Assembly (NCBI RefSeq): GCF_014931275.1
Contig: NZ_CP063110.1
Location: 976,001 to 1,040,000 of the forward strand
Direction of reading: 5' to 3'
Length of the DNA stretch: 64,000 nucleotides
From: Haemophilus parainfluenzae
Lineage (GTDB): Bacteria > Pseudomonadota > Gammaproteobacteria > Enterobacterales > Pasteurellaceae
A program made the translations under genes and the position numbers. This document shows, piece after piece, positions 50,730-60,484 of this stretch (position 1 is the first letter of the stretch; every line of letters begins with the position of its first letter). The notes under the pieces are model-generated. The model made no database searches. It had not been told where the DNA came from and saw only the letters and a program-made list of their open reading frames with translations.

Positions 50730-51515
50730 TTATAAATATTCCTTTTTTAGTAATGATAACAAAAACAAAAATGCGGAACAAATCACGACAGAAGGCCCCG
50801 CAGCGGTATCATAAAAGGCGGAAAGGAATAACCCGCCAACGACGGAAAGCATACTGATTAAAATGGCAATAAATACCATTTGTTCAGGTGTCTTTGCAAA
50901 ACGTCTTGCTGTTGCAGCTGGAATAATTAATAGCGATGTAATAATCAGGGCTCCAACAAACTTCATACTTAATGCGATTGTAAGTGCGGTCAAAATCATC
51001 AAGATAAATCGCATTTTTTTGATGTTAATGCCTTCCACTTGAGCCAGTTCAGGTGAGACAGTGGTGGAGAGTAAGGCTTGCCAGAAGTAAAGCAGTGTGC
51101 CTAATACAATGAGGACACCCGTGCCAATATAAGGTAAGTCGTTAAAATTAATGGCGAGCAAATCCCCAAAAAGATAACTCATTAAGTCTACGCGGACATT
51201 TTTTAGTAAGCCAACCGTAACCACACCAAGGGAAAGACAACTGTGTGCGATAATGCCTAAAAGGGTATCCACTGAAAATTGCGTGTTACTTTCGAGCCAA
51301 ACCATTAATACGGCGAGAATAATCGTCAAAATTACAATGGCAACATAAGGGTTAATTTGTAAGAAAATCCCTAACGCCACACCAAGCAAGGCTGAGTGGG
51401 AAAGGGTATCACCAAAATAAGCCATTTTACGCCACACCACAAAAGCACCCAGTGGTGCGGTAATTAAGGAAAGCAGTAAGCCTGTAAGCAAGGCGGGAAA
51501 TAAAATCTCAAACAT
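50730..51515 (-). CDS. znuB: Zinc ABC transporter permease
   Basis: 261 residues, eight to nine membrane helices, ABC-3 family. Motifs TAPLGAFVVWRKMAYFGDTLSHSALLGVALG and ALIITSLLIIPAATARRF. It moves zinc from ZnuA across the inner membrane. It follows znuC by nine bases. znuA is not in this window, as in H. influenzae where it lies elsewhere. Uptake signal at 50982-50990. Confidence 0.93.
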   Translation of the reverse strand: MFEILFPALLTGLLLSLITAPLGAFVVWRKMAYFGDTLSHSALLGVALGIFLQINPYVAIVILTIILAVLMVWLESNTQFSVDTLLGIIAHSCLSLGVVTVGLLKNVRVDLMSYLFGDLLAINFNDLPYIGTGVLIVLGTLLYFWQALLSTTVSPELAQVEGINIKKMRFILMILTALTIALSMKFVGALIITSLLIIPAATARRFAKTPEQMVFIAILISMLSVVGGLFLSAFYDTAAGPSVVICSAFLFLLSLLKKEYL

Positions 51516-51524
51516 GATTTTTCC

Positions 51525-52319
51525 TTATTGTTGGCATTCAGATGGATTGGCACTGCAACTACAAACATCACCGTGCATATTATGATGATGATTATGATGG
51601 TGCGTATAAAAGCCCACATTTTGTGAGATTTGGTTGCCCCAAAGGCGTATAAATGTTGGATCATTCGATAAACTTTCGGGTGTGCCGGCACAGCGAATAT
51701 GTTGATTGATGCACAACACTTCTTTACTGTCCGCCATCACGATATGCAAATCATGGGAAACCATTAAAACCGCACAATTTAAGGCTTGTTGAGTACGGTG
51801 AATCAGCTGATAAAGTTCAGCTTGACCATTAATATCGACCCCTTGAGTTGGTTCATCTAGCACCAGTAAATTGGGTTTGTTCAAAATCGCACGAGCTAAT
51901 AACACGCGTTGCATTTCCCCACCTGAGAGTTTTTGCATATTATTTTTTCTCAAATGAGTGATAGAGAGTTGCTCAAGTGCGGTTGATATTTCTTGCGTTT
52001 TAACCCCTTTTTTGAGTGCCAGAAAACGCTCAACCGTCATTGGTAAGCTGTGATCGAGGTGAATTTTTTGTGGGACATAGCCAATTCTGACATTGGTGCT
52101 ATAAATCACCTCACCGGATGTCGGCGGTTGTAATTTTAATAAGGTTTTCAAGAGGGTCGATTTCCCCCCACCATTTGGGCCTACAATGGTGATAATTGAA
52201 TTAGGATAAATGCTGAAATTAATATCCCGTAATGCTGTCTTTTGTTCAAAGACCACATTGATATTTTTCAGCGTAATTAATGGTGTTGGTTGGGCTGGTT
52301 GAATGGCGTGAATCTGCAT
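51525..52319 (-). CDS. znuC: Zinc ABC transporter ATP-binding protein
   Basis: 264 residues. Walker [10 protein letters not shown], signature LSGGEMQR, Walker [13 protein letters not shown] and switch His in VSHDLHIV. The C-terminus has a metal-binding tail of histidines plus CSCS (positions about 240-262), probably for zinc sensing or buffering. It powers ZnuB. It is divergent from mepM. The upstream gap has a likely promoter and a 21-bp palindrome. Uptake signal at 51975-51983. Confidence 0.94.
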   Translation of the reverse strand: MQIHAIQPAQPTPLITLKNINVVFEQKTALRDINFSIYPNSIITIVGPNGGGKSTLLKTLLKLQPPTSGEVIYSTNVRIGYVPQKIHLDHSLPMTVERFLALKKGVKTQEISTALEQLSITHLRKNNMQKLSGGEMQRVLLARAILNKPNLLVLDEPTQGVDINGQAELYQLIHRTQQALNCAVLMVSHDLHIVMADSKEVLCINQHIRCAGTPESLSNDPTFIRLWGNQISQNVGFYTHHHNHHHNMHGDVCSCSANPSECQQ

Positions 52320-52346
52320 AATCCCCCCTTTAAAAATGGCTCACTA

Positions 52347-52375
52347 AAATAGCTCATTTCCTTGTTTTTCTCAAG
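52347..52375 (-). promoter_or_regulatory. Candidate promoter of znuCB
   Basis: On the minus strand TTGAGA, a 17-base spacer and TATTTT lie about 30-60 bases before the znuC start. Assigned by eye; -10 is a 4 of 6 match. Confidence 0.45.
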
Positions 52376-52385
52376 AAATTCTGAC

Positions 52386-52406
52386 TATGCCTAATATTTA
52401 GGCATA
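52386..52406. promoter_or_regulatory. 21-bp palindrome between znuC and mepM
   Basis: TATGCCTAA and TTAGGCATA are perfect inverted 9-mers around TAT. It lies just upstream of the presumed znuC -35. It does not match the enterobacterial Zur box (which has TATAACATTTC arms). It could be the Haemophilus Zur operator or another regulator's site. Confidence 0.6.
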
Positions 52407-52497
52407 AGATTTGACATTTTTAGGGTAAAATGAATTTTTTTTAGAGTTTGTAGTCTGAAGAGCGAAAAGCTTTTTATTCATTTTAAAGGTATCTATT

Positions 52498-53973
52498 TTG
52501 CAACACGTTAAATTAGCTAGAGATCGACGGAAACGAAAATCCCGTATAAAAGCGGCGATTTTTTTTGCCGCACTTTTGCTTATTTTAACGGGTATTTTCC
52601 TCGCTTTTAAAGATACCGCTGATTATGATCCTTCTTTGCAAAGTAATCTTGAGCCAGAGATGGTGGATAACGTTCAATATCAATCCCTTACACCTGAAAA
52701 AACAGAATCAGATAAGCAACAAACTCAAGCAGGCGAACATCCTGAAACTAAGCAGAATGCGAATACGGAAGATGCGACTTCTTACGATGATGATCTTCAA
52801 GCCAAAGATGATGAAGTAGATGAAATTAAACCACAGTTTGATGAGCTAACTGATTTGCCAAAAGATGCACAAGATGCGCTCAGTGGCATTTTAGATGTAG
52901 CTGATCAGGCATTGCGTATTACCGATCAATTTAGTCATACCGTGGTGCGTGGCGACTCTTTAAAAGACGTGTTAGAGCTTTCTGGTTTAGAAGATGATAC
53001 GGCGAAAAATTTAATTGCCGAATATCCTGAATTAAAAAACTTACGCGCCGGTCAGCAGTTCTATTGGATTTTAGATAAAGAAGATCAGCTGGAGTATTTA
53101 AACTGGTTGGTGTCTGAAAAAGAAGAACGTATTTATGAACGCACGGAAGACGGTAAGTTTAAACGCCAAATTCTAGAGAAGAAAAGTATCTGGAAGAAAG
53201 AAGTGCTAAAAGGCACGATTAACGGATCCTTTGCTTCAAGTTTACGTGATTTAGGTTTGGATGGTCGTCAAATCAGCCAGTTAAGCTCTGCGTTACAGTG
53301 GCAGGTAAGCCTTCAAAAACTCAGTAAAGGCACCAAATTTGCGATTTTAGTATCACGTGAATATTTAGGTGATAAATTAACCGGTCAAGGTAACGTTGAA
53401 GCCATTCATATTATGGCGGATGGTAAGAGTTATTACGGTATTCAAGCGGCGAATGGTCGTTACTACGATAAGCAAGGTGAAACTCTTGGTAAAGGCTTTG
53501 CGCGTTATCCATTACAACGCCAAGCACGTATTTCGTCACCATTTAACCCAAATCGCCGCCATCCAGTAACGGGACGTGTTCGCCCACATAAAGGGGTAGA
53601 CTTTGCTGTCGCACCAGGTACACCAGTTATTGCGCCAGCAGAAGGTGTGGTGGAAAAAGTGGCTTACCAAGCTGGTGGTGCAGGACGTTATGTGGTGATA
53701 CGCCATGGTCGTGAATATCAAACGGTGTATATGCATTTAAGTCGTGCTTTAGTGCGTGCGGGCCAAACAGTGAAGAAAGGGGAACGTATTGCATTAACAG
53801 GGAATACGGGTATTTCAACCGGTCCACACTTGCACTATGAGTTCCATATTAATGATCGTGCAGTAAACCCGCTTACAGTGAAATTACCGGGCACCAGCAG
53901 TGGAATGGCAACGGCAGAGCGTAAGCAATTCTTAGTCCGAGCGAAAGAAGTTGAAAGAACATTAAAATTATAG
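52498..53973 (+). CDS. mepM: Murein DD-endopeptidase MepM
   Basis: 491 residues from a TTG start at 52498, with AAAGGT eight bases before; no ATG is found near. A short cytoplasmic stretch and one membrane helix (about 22-42) precede an acidic linker, an OapA/LysM-like region (about 140-200) and the M23 peptidase domain with HKGVDF near 365 and HLHYEF near 445 (the zinc ligands). It cuts peptide cross-links to allow cell wall growth. A variant uptake signal is at 52567. Divergent from znuC; terminator follows. Confidence 0.93.
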   Translation: MQHVKLARDRRKRKSRIKAAIFFAALLLILTGIFLAFKDTADYDPSLQSNLEPEMVDNVQYQSLTPEKTESDKQQTQAGEHPETKQNANTEDATSYDDDLQAKDDEVDEIKPQFDELTDLPKDAQDALSGILDVADQALRITDQFSHTVVRGDSLKDVLELSGLEDDTAKNLIAEYPELKNLRAGQQFYWILDKEDQLEYLNWLVSEKEERIYERTEDGKFKRQILEKKSIWKKEVLKGTINGSFASSLRDLGLDGRQISQLSSALQWQVSLQKLSKGTKFAILVSREYLGDKLTGQGNVEAIHIMADGKSYYGIQAANGRYYDKQGETLGKGFARYPLQRQARISSPFNPNRRHPVTGRVRPHKGVDFAVAPGTPVIAPAEGVVEKVAYQAGGAGRYVVIRHGREYQTVYMHLSRALVRAGQTVKKGERIALTGNTGISTGPHLHYEFHINDRAVNPLTVKLPGTSSGMATAERKQFLVRAKEVERTLKL

Positions 53974-53978
53974 TGAAT

Positions 53979-54010
53979 AAAATGCGGTCAAATTTGACCG
54001 CATTTTTTAT
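53979..54010 (+). terminator. Terminator after mepM
   Basis: AAATGCGGTCAAA and TTTGACCGCATTT form a 13-pair stem, followed by TTTAT. The arms are one-base variants of the uptake signal. Confidence 0.9.
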
Positions 54011-54090
54011 AGGCCTAAAAAATTAGCTGAAAACTGACTGCACTTCACCTTTTCTCTTTTTCCTCAATATGCTATTCTCTTTGTATTTTA

Positions 54091-54104
54091 GAATTATTCT
54101 CATT
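54091..54104 (+). promoter_or_regulatory. Fur-box-like sequence before the iron importer
   Basis: GAATTATTCTCATT matches part of the Fur box (reverse GAATGAGAATAATTC family). It lies immediately before the first permease start. Confidence 0.4.
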
Positions 54105-54107
54105 TTT

Positions 54108-55061
54108 ATGATTAAGAGACGTTATCTGATTTTTCTGTTGATCGTGCTTTCCTTTGTTTCACTTTTTCTCGGGGTAAGTACAGTTAATTTGCAAGGGTTA
54201 CTGAATTTTGAAGGTAATCAATGGCAGATCTTTTTAATTAGTCGCGTGCCTCGCTTAATCAGTATCTTGATTGCAGGTGCATCCTTAAGTATTTGTGGTT
54301 TAGTGATGCAGCAACTCAGTCGAAACCGATTTGTTTCTCCCACCACGGCGGGCACCATGGATAGTGCAAGATTAGGGATTTTAATGGCGATGCTGTTTTT
54401 CCCAACTGCTTCAATGTTGTTAAAAACCACCATTGCGGTGATTGTATCTTTCCTTGGCACATTGTTATTTATGACGATTTTGTCCCGTTTGAAATTCAAG
54501 GACACAATTTTTGTGCCTTTAGTGGGGATTATGTTCGGTAATATCATCAGTTCAATTACTGCCTTTATCGCTTACAAAGAAGATCTATTGCAAAACTTAT
54601 CCGGGTGGCTACAAGGGGACTTTTCTCTTGTGATGTCAGGCCGTTATGAATTGTTGTATTTCAGTATTCCTACACTCATAGTGGCTTATTTATTTGCGCA
54701 TCGTTTTTCTATTGTCGGGATGGGGAAAGATTTTGCAGTTAATCTAGGTCTAAATTACAACCAAGTACTTTATCTCGGTCTGCTCATTGTGGCAGTGGTC
54801 TCTTCGATTATTATCGTGTCTGTTGGCGTGATCCCTTTCTTGGGGTTAATTATTCCGAATATCGTCACGCTTTATTTAGGGGATAACTTGAAGAAAGTGT
54901 TATCTCATACTGCCTTGTTGGGTGCCGTATTTGTTTTATTCTGCGATATTTTAGGTCGAAGTGTGATTTATCCTTATGAGATTTCCATTAATGCCGTAGT
55001 TGGCGTATTTGGCAGCGGTATCTTCTTGTTTTTATTATTAAAGCGGTATAGAAATGGCTAA
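54108..55061 (+). CDS. Iron-siderophore ABC transporter permease 1 (FecCD family)
   Basis: 317 residues from the ATG at 54108 (MIKRRYLIFLL); an ATG at 54069 is possible but would lie upstream of the Fur-like box. Nine to ten membrane helices, with NRFVSPTTAGTMDSARLG and PFLGLIIPNIVTLYLGDN, hallmarks of the BtuC/FecCD family. Its closest named relatives are the FatD/CeuB/YclN permeases that handle catecholate siderophores. It overlaps the second permease by eight bases. Confidence 0.88.
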   Translation: MIKRRYLIFLLIVLSFVSLFLGVSTVNLQGLLNFEGNQWQIFLISRVPRLISILIAGASLSICGLVMQQLSRNRFVSPTTAGTMDSARLGILMAMLFFPTASMLLKTTIAVIVSFLGTLLFMTILSRLKFKDTIFVPLVGIMFGNIISSITAFIAYKEDLLQNLSGWLQGDFSLVMSGRYELLYFSIPTLIVAYLFAHRFSIVGMGKDFAVNLGLNYNQVLYLGLLIVAVVSSIIIVSVGVIPFLGLIIPNIVTLYLGDNLKKVLSHTALLGAVFVLFCDILGRSVIYPYEISINAVVGVFGSGIFLFLLLKRYRNG

Positions 55062-56013
55062 GAAATCTTCTTCTCAACTGATTGTATTGTCGTTGTTAGC
55101 CATTGTTTCTCTTGCACTTTATTTAGGCTACAACTTACCAAACCGTTGGCAATATGCCTTGGAAAATCGTGCCTTATCCTTAATTGCGATTGTGATTACA
55201 GGCGCAGCAATTGCACTTGCTACGATGATTTTCCAAACGGTTGTGAATAACCGAATTCTCACGCCGAGTATTTTGGGTTTAGATTCGCTGTATTTACTGA
55301 TTCAAACGGCGATCATTTTCCTTTTCGGTTCAAGTACATTGCTTTCAATGAATTCCATTGCATTGTTTGTCTTGTGTACGGGATTAATGATGGCGTTTTC
55401 ATTAGTGCTTTATCACTTCCTGTTTAAGAAAGAAAACCAAAATATTTTCTTCTTGTTGCTTGTCGGGATTATTTTCGGCACCTTCTTTGGTAGCTTAACG
55501 ACCTTTATGGAAGTGTTGATTGATCCAAATGAATTTCAGATCGCACAAGATATTGGCTTTGCAAGTTTCAACCGAATCAATACTCAAATCTTATGGGTCG
55601 CATTAGCCATTTTAGTAGCGACCATTGTTTTCAGTTTAAAATATTGGCATTGCTTCGATGTGTTGGCGTTAGGACGAGAAAATGCCATTAACTTAGGGAT
55701 CGATTATCAAAAGACCTTAAAAGTCCTGTTAATTCTCGTGGCAATTTTAACGTCAGTGTCGACCGCACTTGTTGGCCCACTTACTTTCCTTGGGTTATTG
55801 GTAATGAACGTGACTTTTGAATTTATTCGTGATTATCGCCATAAGGTGCTTATTCCTGCTGCGATGTTAATTTCCATTATTACCTTGGTTTTTGGGCAAT
55901 TATTGGTTACTCATATTTTTACCTTCCGCACGACATTAAGCATCATCGTTAATTTTGTCGGCGGGGTGTACTTTATTTATTTGTTATTAAGAGCAAACAA
56001 AAAATGGCAATAG
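55054..56013 (+). CDS. Iron-siderophore ABC transporter permease 2 (FecCD family)
   Basis: 319 residues, nine to ten membrane helices. NRILTPSILGLDSLYLLIQT and GPLTFLGLLVMNVTFEF are the family motifs. It forms a heterodimer with permease 1. Its start is eight bases inside the previous gene and its stop overlaps the ATPase start by ten bases, so all are translated together. A perfect uptake signal lies inside (55762-55770). Confidence 0.88.
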   Translation: MAKKSSSQLIVLSLLAIVSLALYLGYNLPNRWQYALENRALSLIAIVITGAAIALATMIFQTVVNNRILTPSILGLDSLYLLIQTAIIFLFGSSTLLSMNSIALFVLCTGLMMAFSLVLYHFLFKKENQNIFFLLLVGIIFGTFFGSLTTFMEVLIDPNEFQIAQDIGFASFNRINTQILWVALAILVATIVFSLKYWHCFDVLALGRENAINLGIDYQKTLKVLLILVAILTSVSTALVGPLTFLGLLVMNVTFEFIRDYRHKVLIPAAMLISIITLVFGQLLVTHIFTFRTTLSIIVNFVGGVYFIYLLLRANKKWQ

Positions 56014-56765
56014 AAATTCGCAATATTACTAAAAGTTACGGAAGCAAAAAGGTGGTGGATAATGTGTCCGTTACCATTCCTACAGGGAAAATTACGTCTT
56101 TTATCGGGCCGAATGGTGCGGGGAAGAGTACGGTGCTGTCTATTATGAGCCGTTTGTTGAATGCTGATAGTGGCAAGATCTATCTCAACGGTGAATTGCT
56201 CAATCGTAAGAAAAGTAGCGATATTGCGAAACAACTTGCGATTTTAAAGCAAACTAACAACATTAATTTGCGTCTAACCATTGAAGATTTAGTCGCTTTT
56301 GGGCGTTTTCCTTATAGCAAAGGAAACTTAACCCAAACTGACCGCACTTTTATTGATAATGCCATTGCCTATATGAATTTAGATGATATTCGTCACCAAT
56401 ACATCGATAACTTAAGTGGTGGGCAACGACAACGCGCTTATATTGCGATGACACTTGCACAAGATACGGATTATATTTTGTTGGATGAGCCATTAAATAA
56501 TCTGGATATGAAACATTCTGTGCAGATCATGCAAGTTTTACGTAAATTAGCGACAGAACTCAATAAAACCGTGGTGATTGTCATTCATGATATTAATTTC
56601 GCCTCTTGTTATTCAGACTACATTGTTGCCATGAAAAATGGAAAATTAGTGCACCAAGGCGAGATTAACCACATTATGCAATCGCCCGTGCTACAAGATA
56701 TTTACGATATGGCGATACCTATTCAGGATATCGACAACCATAAAATTGCCGTTTATTTTAGATAA
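56004..56765 (+). CDS. Iron-siderophore ABC transporter ATP-binding protein
   Basis: 253 residues. Walker A GPNGAGKST, Q-loop in LAILKQTN, signature LSGGQRQR, Walker B YILLDEPLNNLD and His in VIVIHD. FepC/YclP-type ATPase. Overlaps the second permease by ten bases and precedes the binding protein by 14. Uptake signal at 56341-56349. Confidence 0.93.
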   Translation: MAIEIRNITKSYGSKKVVDNVSVTIPTGKITSFIGPNGAGKSTVLSIMSRLLNADSGKIYLNGELLNRKKSSDIAKQLAILKQTNNINLRLTIEDLVAFGRFPYSKGNLTQTDRTFIDNAIAYMNLDDIRHQYIDNLSGGQRQRAYIAMTLAQDTDYILLDEPLNNLDMKHSVQIMQVLRKLATELNKTVVIVIHDINFASCYSDYIVAMKNGKLVHQGEINHIMQSPVLQDIYDMAIPIQDIDNHKIAVYFR

Positions 56766-56779
56766 ATAAGGAAATCTTC

Positions 56780-57688
56780 ATGAAAAAAACACTATCAACA
56801 TTAGCACTTTCACTTTTTGCTTTGGTCGGTATTGCTCAAGCAGCAGATATTACCGTTGAAAATGCTGCTGGAAAGCAGGTTGTGCCACAAAATCCACAGC
56901 GAGTCATTGTGCTTGATTTTGGTGCAGCAGACACACTTCGTGCATTAGGTGTGCAAGATAAAATCGTGGGCTTCCCACAAAGCGGAAAAATTCCAAACTA
57001 TCTTTCAGAATTTGCAGACAAAAAATATAAAAATGTTGGTGATTTGAAAGAACAATCATTGGAGCAAATTAACGAGCTCAATCCGGATTTGATCATTGCG
57101 TCTAAACGTCAAGAAAAAATGATCGACAAATTTAAAGAAATCGCACCAGTATTTAATGTTGAAAATGACTACACAAATTATTATCCAAGTTTTCAACAAA
57201 ATGTGACCGCACTTGGACAGATCTTTGGCAAAGAAAATGTCGCAAAAGAGAAATTATCAGCGTTAGACAGTAAAGTCGCGCAAGTTGCGAAAGACGCACA
57301 AAGTAAAACGGCACTATTGGTGTTGGTTAATGAAAGTAAAATCAGTGCTTTTGGTGATGGTTCTCGTTATGGCATGGTGTTTCAAAAATTTGGTTTTAAA
57401 CCGATTGATGACAGCATCAAATCGTCTACGCATGGACAAAGCGTTGGTTTTGAATATATCTTAGAAAAAAATCCAGACTTTTTACTCGTAGTGGATCGTA
57501 CAGCGGCCATTACAGAAAAAGCCAACAATGCGCAAAAAGTATTGGATAACGATATCATCAAACAAACTAAAGCGTATAAAGATGGACACATTGTGTACCT
57601 TGATGCAGCCAATTGGTATCTTGCGTTTGGTGGTTTAGAAAGTATGGAAATCATTGCACAAGAACTTGATCGTGCAGTGAAAAAATAA
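56780..57688 (+). CDS. Siderophore-binding protein of CeuE/YclQ/FatB type
   Basis: 302 residues with a cleavable signal peptide (AQA-AD, residue 21-22). Class III binding-protein fold. Residues matching the ligand pocket of Campylobacter CeuE are conserved: Arg110 (SKRQEK), Arg196 (GSRYG), His218 (STHGQS), Arg240 (VDRTA) and Tyr280 (NWYL). In CeuE the His-Tyr pair completes iron coordination for tetradentate catecholates. Periplasmic carrier for the ABC system upstream. Uptake signal at 57206-57214. A terminator follows. Confidence 0.9.
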   Translation: MKKTLSTLALSLFALVGIAQAADITVENAAGKQVVPQNPQRVIVLDFGAADTLRALGVQDKIVGFPQSGKIPNYLSEFADKKYKNVGDLKEQSLEQINELNPDLIIASKRQEKMIDKFKEIAPVFNVENDYTNYYPSFQQNVTALGQIFGKENVAKEKLSALDSKVAQVAKDAQSKTALLVLVNESKISAFGDGSRYGMVFQKFGFKPIDDSIKSSTHGQSVGFEYILEKNPDFLLVVDRTAAITEKANNAQKVLDNDIIKQTKAYKDGHIVYLDAANWYLAFGGLESMEIIAQELDRAVKK

Positions 57689-57704
57689 TACGAAAAATGA
57701 TTTA

Positions 57705-57733
57705 AAAGGGCAGTCAAGGATTGCCCTTTTTAT
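57705..57733 (+). terminator. Terminator after the siderophore importer
   Basis: AAAGGGCA and TGCCCTTT pair (8 bp) around nine bases, followed by TTTAT. Confidence 0.85.
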
Positions 57734-57734
57734 A

Positions 57735-57752
57735 TGTAAATTAATCTTTACA
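57735..57752 (+). promoter_or_regulatory. TyrR box upstream of tyrR
   Basis: TGTAAA-TTAATC-TTTACA exactly fits the TyrR consensus TGTAAA-N6-TTTACA. It lies 56 bases before the tyrR start, implying autoregulation. Confidence 0.9.
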
Positions 57753-57808
57753 CATGTCAATAAACTTCCTATCATATCGGCATTACTTAATAAAACAGAG
57801 CTTATTTT

Positions 57809-58759
57809 ATGCTGACATTTAATCTACAAGATCCGTTCTCTTGCTTTGTCACTCAAAGCCTCTCCATGAAAAGTGCGGTCGAAAATGCACAACGTTTTGC
57901 GATGTTTGATGTGCCGCTTTTAATTCAGGGCGAAACGGGCACGGGTAAAGATTTATTAGCAAAAGCTTGCCATTTTGCGAGTTTGCGCCGTGAGAAAAAA
58001 TTCATTGCAGTAAACTGTGCAGGCCTGCCGGATGAAGATGCGGAAAGCGAAATGTTTGGGCGTAAAGTGGGTGACAGTGAAACCATCGGTTTTTTTGAAT
58101 ATGCTAACGAAGGCACGGTGTTGTTAGATGGTGTTGCCGAGCTTTCATTAAGTTTACAGGCAAAATTATTACGTTTTTTAACTGATGGTTCTTTCCGTCG
58201 AGTGGGGGAAGAAAAAGAACATCATGCAAATGTTCGGGTTATTTGTACGTCACAAGAACCGCTGGAAAAACTGCTAGAGCAAGGGAAATTACGCAGTGAT
58301 TTATTCCATCGCTTAAATGTCTTAGCACTAAATGTACCACCCTTGCGTGAGCGAGTTGAAGATATTCAGCCTTTAACGGACGGTTTTTTACAAGAAATTA
58401 GCACGCAGCTTAAGATTCCAATGCCGCAATATGATGCTGATTTTTTGAATTATTTGAAAGGGCAGCCTTGGCAAGGTAATGTGCGAGAGCTTTACAATGT
58501 GTTGTATCGTGCCTGTTCTTTAGCAAAAAATAATCAGCTTGATATTGAAAGTTTAAATTTAAAACCCGTACAAAGTGCGGTCATTTCTGTGGATGATTTT
58601 GGTGAACAAACCCTGGATGAGATTATGGGACAATATGAGGCGAGTGTATTGCGTGCTTTTTATGCTCAGTATCCAAGTACACGAAAATTAGCACAACGAT
58701 TAGGCGTATCACATACGGCGATCGCCAATAAATTAAAACAATACGGTATTAGTAAATAA
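57809..58759 (+). CDS. tyrR: Aromatic amino acid regulator TyrR (short form)
   Basis: 316 residues, lacking the N-terminal ACT and PAS domains of the 513-residue E. coli TyrR. The AAA+ core has Walker A GETGTGKD and LLDGVAEL for Walker B, but the sigma54-contact motif GAFTGA is absent. A C-terminal helix-turn-helix [24 protein letters not shown] is conserved. So it should act as a repressor of sigma70 promoters. H. influenzae TyrR has the same short form. Uptake signals at 57871 and 58573. It converges with and overlaps hflX by eleven bases. Confidence 0.93.
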   Translation: MLTFNLQDPFSCFVTQSLSMKSAVENAQRFAMFDVPLLIQGETGTGKDLLAKACHFASLRREKKFIAVNCAGLPDEDAESEMFGRKVGDSETIGFFEYANEGTVLLDGVAELSLSLQAKLLRFLTDGSFRRVGEEKEHHANVRVICTSQEPLEKLLEQGKLRSDLFHRLNVLALNVPPLRERVEDIQPLTDGFLQEISTQLKIPMPQYDADFLNYLKGQPWQGNVRELYNVLYRACSLAKNNQLDIESLNLKPVQSAVISVDDFGEQTLDEIMGQYEASVLRAFYAQYPSTRKLAQRLGVSHTAIANKLKQYGISK

Positions 58760-60104
58760 TTTCTGACAGTTTAGGGAATTGTTTACAAAGTTTGAGCCAT
58801 TCGACTTTATCAATTTGTACATTGAGGATAAATTCACCTTCATCCGAAATTTGTTCGTGACGAATGCTATCTAATTGATAGAGCGCATGGCGAATTTTGC
58901 CCTCTTGCGGAAGCAGTGTGAGGGTGAAAGAAAGTATCTCATTTTTCAACCGCACTTTAATGGCTTCAAGTAGTAGATCTAATCCTTCACCTGAATGTGC
59001 TGAAAGGTAAACGGCAACGGGCTTATTCTCGTCATCATATTCAATATGGGGCGCTACATTTTCCAATAAATCGATTTTGTTATACACCAACAATACCGGT
59101 ACTTTGTTAGCCTTAATTTCTTCCAATACTAAATTCACCGCTTCAATATTTTCGATCTTTCGAGCGTCTGCTGCATCAATAACATGCAAGAGTAAACTGG
59201 CTTCTACCGTTTCTTGCAACGTAGATTTAAAAGCGGACACTAAATCATGGGGGAGTTGGCGAACAAAACCAACGGTATCGGCGAGAATGGCTGTACCAAC
59301 ATCTTGAATTTGTAAACGCCTTAATGTGGGATCGAGCGTCGCGAAAAGCTGATCTGCCGCATAGACATTGGCTTGTGTGATGAAATTGAATAACGTAGAT
59401 TTCCCCGCATTGGTATAACCCACTAAGGAAATGGTCGGAATATCCGCTTTTTGTCGGGTTTGGCGATTTTGATTGCGTTGTTTTTCGACTTTTGCCAAAC
59501 GATTTTGCAACTGTGCAATACGCACCTTGATTAAACGGCGATCCGTTTCTAATTGCGTTTCCCCTGGACCACGTAATCCAACCGCACCTTTTTGCTGATC
59601 TAAGCCTGTTTTTCGACGAACTAATCGAGTGGATAAATGCTTAAGCTGAGCTAATTCAACTTGTAATTTCCCTTCGTGCGATCGGGCTCGTTGAGCAAAG
59701 ATATCTAAAATTACTCCAGTGCGATCCACTACGCGACATTGGCAGATGCTTTCTAAATTACGGGTTTGTGCAGGGGTTAATTGATGATTCACCAAAACAA
59801 CATCGGCATCTAAGGCTTTTACTGCATCCGCAATTTCTTGTGCTTTTCCTTCACCGATAAAATATTTTGCTTGTGGTGTCGCTCGGCTCGTGGTGATGAT
59901 TTGTAAAATCTCAACATTGGCAGATTCCGCTAAAAGTTGGAATTCTTGCAGATCTTCAATGTTTTTATTTTGAGAAAAGAAAACATGCACGACAACAGCT
60001 TTATCTTTTGCCGATGGGCTATTGTCGCCTGTTTTAGATGACGAAAGTGCGGTTGAAACTTCAGGTGAATTTTCAACCGCACTTAAATTGATGAAATCAT
60101 TCAT
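58749..60104 (-). CDS. hflX: Ribosome-dissociating GTPase HflX
   Basis: 451 residues. N-terminal nucleotide-binding domain, then the G domain with P-loop [14 protein letters not shown] and NKID. It splits stalled ribosomes after heat stress. The first 35 residues ([19 protein letters not shown]) are an extra Ser-rich leader, which contains two inverted uptake signals (60045-60053 and 60076-60084). A third lies at 58949. It follows hfq by nine bases. It overlaps tyrR by eleven bases, both reading into the other's stop. Confidence 0.95.
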   Translation of the reverse strand: MNDFINLSAVENSPEVSTALSSSKTGDNSPSAKDKAVVVHVFFSQNKNIEDLQEFQLLAESANVEILQIITTSRATPQAKYFIGEGKAQEIADAVKALDADVVLVNHQLTPAQTRNLESICQCRVVDRTGVILDIFAQRARSHEGKLQVELAQLKHLSTRLVRRKTGLDQQKGAVGLRGPGETQLETDRRLIKVRIAQLQNRLAKVEKQRNQNRQTRQKADIPTISLVGYTNAGKSTLFNFITQANVYAADQLFATLDPTLRRLQIQDVGTAILADTVGFVRQLPHDLVSAFKSTLQETVEASLLLHVIDAADARKIENIEAVNLVLEEIKANKVPVLLVYNKIDLLENVAPHIEYDDENKPVAVYLSAHSGEGLDLLLEAIKVRLKNEILSFTLTLLPQEGKIRHALYQLDSIRHEQISDEGEFILNVQIDKVEWLKLCKQFPKLSEIIY

Positions 60105-60113
60105 TGAACAGAA

Positions 60114-60398
60114 TTATTCTGCTTGTGTTTCTACTTCCGCTGCAGCGTCAGAAGTTTGTGCTGCATGATGACCGCCGTTATTATTGTGGTGAGAAACAGA
60201 ACGTGCTGGAACCACAGTTGAAATAGCGTGTTTGTACACCATTTGATTAACAGTGTTTTTTAATAAAATCACGAATTGGTCGAATGATTCGATTTGACCC
60301 TGTAATTTAATCCCATTAACGAGATAAATCGAAACAGGAATACGTTCACGGCGTAACGCATTCAAATAAGGATCTTGTAATGATTGTCCTTTTGCCAT
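60114..60398 (-). CDS. hfq: RNA chaperone Hfq
   Basis: 94 residues. Sm1 motif ([20 protein letters not shown]) and Sm2 ([12 protein letters not shown]). It forms a hexamer that pairs small RNAs with mRNAs. The C-terminal tail is short (about 20 residues), Ala/His/Asn-rich. AAGGATAGC precedes the ATG. The hfq-hflX order is conserved. It is a partner of RNase E, whose gene starts nearby at 61893. Confidence 0.97.
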   Translation of the reverse strand: MAKGQSLQDPYLNALRRERIPVSIYLVNGIKLQGQIESFDQFVILLKNTVNQMVYKHAISTVVPARSVSHHNNNGGHHAAQTSDAAAEVETQAE

Positions 60399-60484
60399 TT
60401 TGCTATCCTTTGTTGTTATATGTTAATTAATGATAGAAACGAGTTGTCTCCGTCACCAAATATAGCAATAAACATTTTTCTTGT

